This document shows, piece after piece, positions 1 through 4,810 of a stretch of DNA of 10,025 bases. The DNA comes from Bacillota bacterium (GTDB taxonomy: Bacteria; Bacillota; Clostridia; Peptostreptococcales; Anaerovoracaceae). How positions within the stretch are numbered: position 1 is the stretch's first letter; each line of letters begins with the position of its first letter. Position numbers and translations under genes: made by a program. The notes beneath the pieces are model-generated. The model had not been told where the DNA came from, did no database searches, and saw nothing but the letters and a program-made list of their open reading frames with translations. The DNA lies in NCBI GenBank assembly GCA_022706625.1, contig JAKJCD010000063.1, forward strand, positions 1-10,025. The letters run 5' to 3'.

Positions 1-539
1 GCCGCCTTTGCCGTTTCGCTTAGGTCAAAAGGCTCCTGCCAATGGGTTTCTATGTATTCTTTGGCCAGGGTAATTTCTTCTTTCCCCCGGTATGTCTTTT
101 TAATAATAAAAACGGCGGCAAAATATTCTGCTGCACCGTCAACGTTTACCAAAGGGAAACATGTAATGTCTGAGCTTATGGTTTGTATATCCCTGTCTTC
201 CACATTAAAATAACGGATCATGTCCTGATAGGGCGCATTGAAATCGGTGAGATATACGGTTTTGCCCGTCAATACCTGCCTCACCCGATCCATAACGCCA
301 AGCTCACGCACGATGGGGTCCTCAAAAACATTGTATTTGCCCACATGGGATTCCACGCTTTTTATGCCTATCATCTCCAGCGTCGCTTTATTAATCATCC
401 TCGCCGTCCCGTCAAGAGAGAATATCTGAATCGGATAGGGGAAGAACTCAATCACCTTCGCAAGCAGTTCCTTTTCCTTAAAAATGGACTGAAAGGTTTT
501 TGCCAAGTTCCTTTGCGCTTCCTCAACATGATCTTTCAT
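1..539 (-). CDS. AraC-type regulator with PAS-like N-terminus (partial, C-terminus off the window)
   Basis: The gene begins at ATG 539 and stays open to the left edge, giving 179 residues of what should be a protein of about 265. It is a clear paralogue of the next gene upstream: both share the block LLAKVIE.FPYPIQ near residue 25, a GKYN.F.DP motif near 67, and the start of the AraC helix-turn-helix region (FDLSETAKAA) at the truncation point. Aligned from the start codons, the two need no gap, and the DNA is displaced by a constant 794 bp, so this is a tandem duplication. The N-terminal half looks like a PAS-type sensor; the ligand cannot be told from sequence. The start overlaps the upstream stop as ATGA (536-539), so translation is probably coupled. 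Family assignment is confident; the target genes are unknown. Confidence 0.85.
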   Translation of the reverse strand, partial: MKDHVEEAQRNLAKTFQSIFKEKELLAKVIEFFPYPIQIFSLDGTARMINKATLEMIGIKSVESHVGKYNVFEDPIVRELGVMDRVRQVLTGKTVYLTDFNAPYQDMIRYFNVEDRDIQTISSDITCFPLVNVDGAAEYFAAVFIIKKTYRGKEEITLAKEYIETHWQEPFDLSETAKA

Positions 540-1333
540 GGACTATTCCTCGTTTCTTTTTGGCCTGACATTTTCCGGTAAGCAGAGGGGGAAACGCCGG
601 TTTTATTTTTAAATACCCGCGCGGAATGGCCGTTATAATCCATATTGCAGGCGGCAAAAGCCTGAACGATGGAAAGGTTGGTATCCAGAAGCTTCTCCTT
701 TAATCTGCTGATTTTGTAATTGGTATAATACTCATGAGGGGTTACGCCGGTATGCTTCTTAAACAGCTTTGTGAAATGGGCTTTGCTTAGGCACGCCGCC
801 TTTGCCGTTTCACTCAGATCAAACCTCTCCAGCCAGTGGTTTTCTATGTATTCTTTCGCCTTTTCAATCTCATTCTTGCTGTGATAAACCCTCCTGTTGA
901 TCAAAAATGCCGCAACATAGATCACCCGTTTTTCGTCATCTAAAATAGGGAAAACCGTAATATCCTGATATACGGCCTCCACATCGAAATCCTGTATGCC
1001 GTACCGCTCCGCAATTTCTTCCAAAGGCACTCTGACATCCGGGAAAAAAACGGTTTCTCCCTTGAAAGCCTGCTTTAACACAGGGAGCAGGCCCGAGGCG
1101 ACAATGTAAGGATCTTTGAATATATTGTACTTCCCAACAACCACATCAAAACTTACAGCATGGTATTCAGCCAGCATAGCCTGATTCACCAGCACCGATG
1201 TTCCGTCCGGAGCGTAAACCTGAATCGGATAGGGGAAGCACTCAATCACCTTGGCAAGCAGTTCTTCCTTTCCAAAGAACGATTGAAACGACTCTATAAT
1301 GCCGTTTTGCCTGTCTTTCATACTACTTCCCAT
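536..1333 (-). CDS. AraC-family transcriptional regulator with PAS-like sensor domain
   Basis: A 265-residue predicted cytoplasmic DNA-binding regulator. Residues about 25-145 resemble a PAS fold (FPYPIQVYAPDGTSVLVNQA, then VFPILDDEKRVIYVAAFLI). Residues about 157-257 are the double helix-turn-helix of the AraC family: the first helix pair around LSETAKAACLSKAHFTKLF, then the family signature ending in FKNKTGVSPSAYRK. I chose ATG 1333 over a longer upstream start because AGGGAG sits 7 bases before it, because it aligns without gaps to the start of the downstream paralogue, and because the longer form would run through most of the preceding gene. ATG 1321 (261 residues) is an alternative. It overlaps the small helix-turn-helix gene by 11 bp and the next regulator by 4 bp, so the three appear to form one operon. 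The second helix-turn-helix has an unusual GHSARVFK where YFSRVFK-like sequences are common. Targets unknown. Confidence 0.88.
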   Translation of the reverse strand: MGSSMKDRQNGIIESFQSFFGKEELLAKVIECFPYPIQVYAPDGTSVLVNQAMLAEYHAVSFDVVVGKYNIFKDPYIVASGLLPVLKQAFKGETVFFPDVRVPLEEIAERYGIQDFDVEAVYQDITVFPILDDEKRVIYVAAFLINRRVYHSKNEIEKAKEYIENHWLERFDLSETAKAACLSKAHFTKLFKKHTGVTPHEYYTNYKISRLKEKLLDTNLSIVQAFAACNMDYNGHSARVFKNKTGVSPSAYRKMSGQKETRNSP

Positions 1334-1511
1334 TTTCTGGCTCCCTTTTAACTCTGCCGTCTTCAGGCTTTTCCGCACCCTTAGGGAGCAGCCATATATT
1401 GCCGATTTTTTCGGCTCCCTTAATCCGTCCGGCTGCACAGTACAGCGTTACCATCCGGCCTCCGATACCCCATTTTTCTCCTGCTTCCTTCACAGTCATA
1501 TAATTCAGCAT
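1323..1511 (-). CDS. Small helix-turn-helix DNA-binding protein
   Basis: A 62-residue protein, first gene of the regulator operon. It begins MLNYMTVKEAGEKWGIGGR and continues with a second conserved block, GRIKGAEKIGNIWLLPKGAEKP. This is the pattern of the short excisionase/MerR-like helix-turn-helix proteins common in Firmicutes: the helix-turn-helix covers roughly residues 5-30 and the GNIWLLP strand follows as a wing. ATG 1511 is preferred because GGGAG lies five bases upstream; a longer reading from ATG 1523 or beyond has no ribosome binding site and would start inside the promoter. The stop codon lies inside the start region of the AraC-type gene. Members of this family occur both in mobile elements and as free-standing regulators; its role here is unknown. 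Confidence 0.75.
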   Translation of the reverse strand: MLNYMTVKEAGEKWGIGGRMVTLYCAAGRIKGAEKIGNIWLLPKGAEKPEDGRVKREPENGK

Positions 1512-1536
1512 GGTATCTCCCATATTGTTTTTTTTT

Positions 1537-1565
1537 ATTATACTGCAAATCCTGGCATATTTCAA
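1537..1565 (-). promoter_or_regulatory. Sigma-A-type promoter of the regulator operon
   Basis: On the minus strand, -35 TTGAAA (1560-1565) and a perfect -10 TATAAT (1537-1542) are separated by exactly 17 bp. The predicted start of transcription lies about 20 bases before the ribosome binding site of the small helix-turn-helix gene. A strong match by eye, not tested. Confidence 0.75.
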
Positions 1566-1578
1566 TATTTCGAAATAT
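1565..1578. promoter_or_regulatory. Perfect 14-bp palindrome at the -35 element, candidate operator
   Basis: ATATTTCGAAATAT is its own reverse complement. It abuts and shares one base with the -35 element of the regulator promoter, with a further GAAATAT half-motif inside the promoter. A dimeric repressor or activator, for example the small helix-turn-helix product itself, could bind here. AT-rich palindromes also arise by chance, so this is a candidate only. Confidence 0.4.
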
Positions 1579-1602
1579 ACTGAAGACGAAAATGTGCAGA
1601 CT

Positions 1603-1661
1603 CCCATGCCTTGTCACGGAATTACAAAAAAGACACCAGACTATACCATGGATGTCTTTTT
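1603..1661. repeat. Left copy of a 59-bp direct repeat containing a terminator-like hairpin
   Basis: Identical at 57 of 59 positions to 2519-2577 (constant offset 916). It contains an imperfect hairpin (arms 1627-1637 and 1651-1661, one G-U pair on the minus-strand transcript) with T runs on both sides, so it could stop transcription in either direction. Just before it, 1599-1610 (GACTCCCATGCC) resembles the 3' half of a tRNA T-arm. It separates the regulator promoter from the plus-strand gene. Confidence 0.85.
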
Positions 1662-1666
1662 AATAA

Positions 1667-1753
1667 TTCCCTGATGGCTATCAACTGATTGATGCCGACT
1701 TGAATAAAGGAGCTGATGGAGACTTTGTTCGTCGTCTTCACGTTACCATTTGA
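1667..1753 (+). pseudogene. Truncated 3' end of a gene; peptide resembles a DLNKGAGG-type (MABP-like) motif
   Basis: Between the left repeat and the next gene, one frame reads FPDGYQLIDADLNKGADGDF and then VRRLHVTI and a stop (TGA 1751-1753). An in-frame TAA sits directly upstream at the repeat boundary. The peptide resembles the GY..ID.DLNKGAGGDYIYL pattern I recall from MABP-like domains. There is no start codon or room for a gene, so I read it as the tail of a gene cut off by the event that placed the repeat here. The match rests on memory of the motif and is not verified. Confidence 0.35.
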
Positions 1754-1796
1754 TTTGTCATATATTATGGCAAATACTTCTTAAAGGAGGGCTATC

Positions 1797-2366
1797 ATGT
1801 TTCCCGAATTTTGCCACCCCAGGAGTGGCGGCCTGACATGCGTACAGTTGCGGATATCGGATACGAATAGACGGCTTTGGACTGAGCATGTGCTTTGGAC
1901 ACGGTTTTTTATCATCAGCACTGCGTTCAACTTGCCGGATCTGCCATTTGTGACGCAACGGCTGCTGAAAAATCCACGTGATTTTGCCGACGAGTTACGC
2001 CCATTGTACGGTGAGCAAATAGCCATGCGGTTTGGGGAGCTTCTTACCAATCATCTTCTAATCGCAGCACAATTGACCAATGCGGCCAAAGCCGGTGATA
2101 CCGAGGAGGCGGAACAACAACGGAAAAAATGGTACGACAACGCTGAAGACATCGCGCACTTCCTTGCCGACATCAATCCATTCTGGAGCGAGCGGGTTTG
2201 GCGAGGCCTTCTATTCGATCACCTGCGTATGACCGAAGACGAGGTTGTGCAGTTTCTGACCGGTCAATATGAACGCAGCATCGAACAATTTGACGATATT
2301 CAAGCAGAGGCGCTAATGATGGCTGATGAGATGACCCGCGGTATCATTCGGCAATTCTACATCTAG
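1797..2366 (+). CDS. Conserved protein of unknown function (Firmicutes family often mislabelled acetylglutamate kinase)
   Basis: A 189-residue soluble protein, the only clear plus-strand gene. A textbook AGGAGG seven bases before ATG 1797 fixes the start. The core is mostly helical: LWTEHVLWTRFFIISTAFN, a NLPDLPFVTQRLLKNP segment, LLTNHLLIAAQL, KKWYDNAEDIAHFLADINPFW, and a C-terminal helix ending in GIIRQF. I recognise this pattern (EHVLWTR, LPD...RLLKNP, INP.W, MADEM..GIIRQF) from proteins of spore-formers such as Paenibacillus and Bacillus, which databases sometimes call acetylglutamate kinase. No kinase nucleotide-binding motif is visible, so I do not accept that name. It lies inside the cassette bounded by the 59-bp repeats. 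A weak TATATT/TATTAT stretch at 1768-1775 may be its -10 element; no matching -35 is visible. Confidence 0.8.
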   Translation: MFPEFCHPRSGGLTCVQLRISDTNRRLWTEHVLWTRFFIISTAFNLPDLPFVTQRLLKNPRDFADELRPLYGEQIAMRFGELLTNHLLIAAQLTNAAKAGDTEEAEQQRKKWYDNAEDIAHFLADINPFWSERVWRGLLFDHLRMTEDEVVQFLTGQYERSIEQFDDIQAEALMMADEMTRGIIRQFYI

Positions 2367-2504
2367 GAATTTACTTAAAAACGTCCGACATCTTCGAAGA
2401 AGCATAATACCTTGAAGAACGAAGAACGAATAAACACCACCGAGGTTCAGCCTCGTTATCTAACCTATGCGCAGATGAATTTAATCAATACCTACCCCCT
2501 CTGC

Positions 2505-2526
2505 CCGTGGGTTCCACCCCCATGCC
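2505..2526 (+). repeat. Degenerate inverted copy of the tRNA-Ser T-arm region
   Basis: These 22 bases match the T-arm and 3' acceptor region of the neighbouring tRNA-Ser (minus strand, 2592-2613) at 19 of 22 positions, in opposite orientation. The three changes fall in the T-loop region, where GAG T has become CAC C. The copy is centred almost exactly on the terminator hairpin between them, so the whole 2505-2613 stretch is a long imperfect palindrome. There is no room for a full tRNA here, so it is a fragment. Confidence 0.6.
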
Positions 2527-2577
2527 TTGTCACGGAATTACAAAAAAGACACCCGACTTTACCATGGATGTCTTTTT
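2519..2577. repeat. Right copy of the 59-bp direct repeat
   Basis: Matches 1603-1661 at 57 of 59 positions. Here it overlaps the end of the tRNA-like fragment (2505-2526) and supplies most of the tRNA-Ser terminator. Identity stops within the 3' T run, where this copy continues TTGTAAT to the tRNA and the left copy continues AATAATT into a truncated gene. Confidence 0.85.
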
Positions 2578-2583
2578 TGTAAT
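2537..2583 (-). terminator. Rho-independent terminator of tRNA-Ser, probably bidirectional
   Basis: Two 18-base arms (2537-2554 and 2566-2583) pair around an 11-base loop with one wobble or mismatch position. Both arms hold a run of six A or T, so the hairpin followed by T residues reads as a terminator on either strand. It begins directly after the CCA end of the tRNA and can also stop the plus-strand gene at 1797-2366. Confidence 0.8.
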
Positions 2584-2671
2584 TGGCGGAGGGCATGGGA
2601 CTCGAACCCACGGGGCTGTTACACCTTACTCGCTTTCCAGGCGAGCTCCTTAGCCACTCGGTCAACCCTCC
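2584..2671 (-). tRNA. tRNA-Ser (anticodon GGA)
   Basis: An 88-base class II tRNA with CCA encoded. The acceptor stem pairs GGAGGGT with GCCCTCC; the anticodon stem-loop is CTCGC-CTGGAAA-GCGAG, giving anticodon GGA (reads UCC and UCU); the T-arm is GTGGG-TTCGAGT-CCCAT. A long variable arm, as expected for serine, lies between the anticodon and T-arms. Transcribed alone, with its own promoter and terminator. Confidence 0.95.
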
Positions 2672-2702
2672 AAATCGCTTTGCACGGCAAGCGTGCCTAT
2701 TC

Positions 2703-2731
2703 AATATACAATACTTCACATGGAAAATCAA
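2703..2731 (-). promoter_or_regulatory. Promoter of tRNA-Ser
   Basis: On the minus strand, -35 TTGATT (2726-2731) and -10 TATATT (2703-2708) are 17 bp apart, ending 31 bp before the mature tRNA. A short GCACG-CTTGC-CGTGC hairpin (2681-2695) lies in the leader. Confidence 0.65.
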
Positions 2732-2812
2732 TAATAATTATTTTCTGCTGTGACATATAGCCGCCCGGTCGGATCTCAGGTCGAGGCAACTAGAATCAGT
2801 CTTCAAAGTCGT

Positions 2813-2848
2813 AAATAGTTGCTCGTCCAAAAGCCGGGGCAACTATTT
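2813..2848. terminator. Hairpin with A-rich and T-rich arms, terminator-like
   Basis: AAATAGTTGC (2813-2822) pairs perfectly with GCAACTATTT (2839-2848) around a 16-base loop. On the minus strand it directly follows the stop codon of a possible gene tail (2849-2929). The same left arm could instead pair with GCAACTA at 2786-2792, so two hairpins exclude each other. No long T run follows on either strand, so termination is uncertain. Confidence 0.4.
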
Positions 2849-2929
2849 TTATGTTTCGTCCGGGGATATATCTTTCAATTCTTCCAAGCCCACATCAAAA
2901 CAGGTGGATGCCGTTATCTTTTTTTGCCC
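2849..2929 (-). pseudogene. Possible C-terminal gene remnant, unidentified
   Basis: On the minus strand a 26-codon open stretch reads GQKKITASTCFDVGLEELKD and then ISPDET and TAA, immediately before the hairpin at 2813-2848. An in-frame TAA stands just upstream (2930-2932), and no start is visible. The acidic, ordinary-looking composition and the position before a hairpin suggest the tail of a lost gene. A stretch this short can be open by chance, and I do not recognise the family. Confidence 0.2.
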
Positions 2930-2993
2930 TTATATCGATTCTGTGTATAAATAATGCTGAATATCTGCCCCGGTTTAAGGATTACAACTGACA

Positions 2994-3170
2994 AAATCAG
3001 CTAAAAACCAAAGAAAGACTAATTTGTGTATAACAAAATGGCATTTTGTTATACACAAATTGATTTTTTTCAAAATTTAGCTGATTTCACGGCGTTTTTC
3101 AAGAGTTTAAGCCTCTATTTCTGCTGTTTGTTATACACAAAATGCAATTTTCGACGGTTTTAGCTGATTT
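2994..3170. repeat. Cluster of three 42-43 bp repeat units with DnaA-box matches and a 41-bp palindrome
   Basis: Three units share TTGTTATACACAAA at one end and TTTAGCTGATTT at the other, with a variable 13-17 bases between. Unit 1 (2994-3036) is inverted; units 2 (3046-3087) and 3 (3128-3170) are direct. Units 1 and 2 meet head to head and form a near-perfect palindrome (3021-3040 with 3042-3061, one central base). The block is also bounded by perfect 13-bp inverted ends (AAATCAGCTAAAA at 2994-3006, its complement at 3158-3170). Each unit contains TTATACACA, which fits the DnaA-box consensus TTATNCACA (3025-3033 minus, 3049-3057, 3131-3139); a fourth copy lies outside at 2942-2950 (minus). 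It may be a small non-autonomous mobile element or a DnaA-binding cluster. Confidence 0.65.
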
Positions 3171-3219
3171 AAGAGTTGCGCCGGTATCCTCAGCTACCCC
3201 CGGCCGATACTCAAGCCGG

Positions 3220-3249
3220 AATAATATTAATAATTAATAGTAATTTTAA
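3220..3249. other. AT-only block next to the DnaA-box repeats
   Basis: Thirty bases with a single G and otherwise only A and T, about 50 bp beyond the repeat cluster. Such a block could unwind easily. Whether it matters depends on whether the neighbouring boxes bind DnaA. Confidence 0.35.
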
Positions 3250-3328
3250 CCACAACTGACCTGTCCCCCGCTCTGAAAAAGAGCAAGAGACCGGATCTAA
3301 TTCTTCAAACCAAGATCCCTCAAAAGGG

Positions 3329-3353
3329 ATAAAATCAGGGGGTTAACCCCCCC
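3329..3353 (-). terminator. Likely terminator of the rnf operon
   Basis: On the minus strand, 39 bp after the rnfB stop, a GGGGG-TTAA-CCCCC hairpin (3338-3351) is followed by TGATTTTAT. Further hairpins follow: ATCCCT-TTTG-AGGGAT (3315-3330) and GCTCT-TTTTC-AGAGC (3270-3284). The GC stem is short and the T run is interrupted, so some read-through is possible. Confidence 0.5.
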
Positions 3354-3391
3354 GACTATTATTAAAACCCCCATCTACCTCTGCAGCACCC

Positions 3392-4198
3392 TTATTTGGC
3401 TTTCTTTTTTGGATGCACATGGATCACGCCAGTGGGGCAAACCTTTGCGCAAAGGGCGCAATTGGTGCATTTTGTGTAATCTATCACCGCATGATTATCT
3501 ATGACATGGATCGAATCAAATTTGCATGCTTTTTCACACAGCTTGCAGGCAATACATCCTATGCTGCAGATGTCCTTAGTGACGCTGCCTTTATCTATCG
3601 AGCTGCAGCCAACCACCACCCGCATTTTATCGGGGACGATCTCGATTAGCTTGTTGGGACATACCTTGGCGCAGGCGCCGCAGCCCACGCATTTATTCCG
3701 GTTTACGACGGCAATGCCGTTTTCGATATATATTGCACCGTAGTCGCAGACATTGACACAATCGCCAAAGCCCAGGCAAGCCTTTTCGCAGGTGCCTCTG
3801 CCCCTGTAAAAGAGCTTGTTTGCGGTACAGTTCTGATAGCCCTGATAATCCATTGAGTAGCTGGTCTTTTCTCTGGTTCCGGAGCATTTGACGATAGCCA
3901 CCTTGGCCTGAGCCCCTGCGAACTCGACGCCCATAAGCTCGCTCAAAGCCAGGGCTACCGCATTTCCGCCGGGCGGACAGGCATTTATTGGCAAGGAGGG
4001 ATCCTCTGCCAATGCTTTGGCATAGTCTGCGCAACCGGCATAACCGCAGGAGCCGCAGTTGGCCCCGGGCAGAATCGCCGCAATATCCGCCGCCCTCTGA
4101 TCCACTTCTACTGCCATGAACTTAGCGGCCACTGTCAGTATGATACCGGACAGGAGGCCGATCCCTATCACTATTCCTACAGGTATTACAAATTGCAT
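3392..4198 (-). CDS. rnfB: Rnf complex subunit B, iron-sulfur electron carrier
   Basis: Last gene of the operon, 268 residues, complete. RnfB is taken to pass electrons from reduced ferredoxin into the Rnf complex on the cytoplasmic face of the membrane. A membrane helix (about residues 3-27) is followed by a [4Fe-4S] domain with C48, C51, C56 and C74 (NCGSCGYAGC). Then come bacterial-ferredoxin-type motifs: C170/173/176/180 with companions at C137-C151, C211-C225 (CSIGCIACKLCEKAC), and C244/247/250/254, followed by a lysine-rich tail. This cysteine-dense C-terminus is the usual clostridial form, longer than the short RnfB/RsxB of gammaproteobacteria. ATG 4198 has AGGAGG eight bases upstream and sits 18 bp after rnfA, the only real gap in the operon. 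Confidence 0.96.
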   Translation of the reverse strand: MQFVIPVGIVIGIGLLSGIILTVAAKFMAVEVDQRAADIAAILPGANCGSCGYAGCADYAKALAEDPSLPINACPPGGNAVALALSELMGVEFAGAQAKVAIVKCSGTREKTSYSMDYQGYQNCTANKLFYRGRGTCEKACLGFGDCVNVCDYGAIYIENGIAVVNRNKCVGCGACAKVCPNKLIEIVPDKMRVVVGCSSIDKGSVTKDICSIGCIACKLCEKACKFDSIHVIDNHAVIDYTKCTNCALCAKVCPTGVIHVHPKKKAK

Positions 4199-4216
4199 GG
4201 TTCAGTCCTCCTTTCC

Positions 4217-4810
4217 CTATAATCCGAAAATACCGTCTATCACGCCGGCAAAGCCCATAAAGGACAGAGACACGATAGCGGCTGCAATTAGTATTGAAGG
4301 CACTCCTTTGAAGGCGATGGGGAAATCATTGTTTTCTATCCGCTGCCTTACGCCGGCAAACATGACCATTGCCAGCATGAAACCTACTCCGGCTCCAAAA
4401 GAATTGATCAGAGACTGTATATAGGTGTAGCTTTCGTCTATGTTCAGTATGCAGACACCTAAAACAGCGCAGTTTGTGGTAATCAAAGGCAAATATACAC
4501 CCAGTCCTTTGTGGAGGGCCGGCAGATGCTTTTTCATCGCGATTTCTACCAGCTGAACCAGCGCCGCAATTACTAAAATGAACACTATGGTCTGTAAATA
4601 CTCAATCCCGTAGCCTACTAACAGTCCCATGTAAATCGGGTAGGTCACGGCCGTGGCCAGAACCATGACAAAAATTACGGCCAGGCTCATGCCCATGGCT
4701 GAATCGAGCTTTTTCGAAACCCCGAGAAATGGACAAATACCAAGGAACTTGACAAGCACGAAGTTATTTGTCAGGACTGCGCCCATCATGATTATTGCTA
4801 ATTCTGTCAT
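4217..4810 (-). CDS. rnfA: Rnf complex subunit A, integral membrane protein
   Basis: A 197-residue protein with about six membrane helices. RnfA and RnfE are homologous, inverted-topology partners (like NqrE and NqrD) forming the membrane core. Each supplies two conserved intramembrane cysteines to a shared iron-sulfur cluster; here these are most likely C26 (FLGICPFLG) and C114 (TTNCAVLG). Other family marks are TNNFVLVKFLG near the start and FAGVRQRIE near residue 155. I prefer ATG 4810 over GTG 4819: it has GGAGGG eight bases upstream, overlaps the rnfE stop as ATGA, and yields the usual N-terminus MTELAII. Confidence 0.95.
   Translation of the reverse strand: MTELAIIMMGAVLTNNFVLVKFLGICPFLGVSKKLDSAMGMSLAVIFVMVLATAVTYPIYMGLLVGYGIEYLQTIVFILVIAALVQLVEIAMKKHLPALHKGLGVYLPLITTNCAVLGVCILNIDESYTYIQSLINSFGAGVGFMLAMVMFAGVRQRIENNDFPIAFKGVPSILIAAAIVSLSFMGFAGVIDGIFGL

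Larger units (their letters stand above)
2732..3391. other. Gene-free stretch between tRNA-Ser and rnfB
   Basis: No ORF here has a plausible start, ribosome binding site and protein-like composition. What it holds is listed separately: an alternative-hairpin block (2786-2848), a possible minus-strand gene tail (2849-2929), repeat units with DnaA-box matches (2942-3170), an AT-rich run (3220-3249) and terminator-like hairpins at the end of the Rnf operon (3270-3353). The middle part is much richer in A and T than the flanking genes. Confidence 0.6.

Noticed and set aside
1797..2366. Naming the 189-aa protein acetylglutamate kinase
   Set aside because: No amino-acid-kinase glycine-rich or nucleotide-binding motif is visible, and it is shorter than that enzyme.
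2527..2760. Plus-strand ORF of 77 codons across the tRNA
   Set aside because: It is the antisense of tRNA-Ser and its terminator; the RAWDSNPRG-like peptide is the familiar artefact of translating a tRNA complement.
2760..2860. Known riboswitch ahead of a gene
   Set aside because: I could not fit it to any riboswitch core I know, and no gene follows on the plus strand.
2942..3170. CRISPR array
   Set aside because: Units vary internally, one is inverted, spacing is irregular, and there are no unique spacers between identical repeats or cas genes.
3255..3270. REP-type transposase-associated sequence (ACCTGTCCCC-like)
   Set aside because: Only one short partial match next to a small hairpin; no paired copy or transposase in the window.
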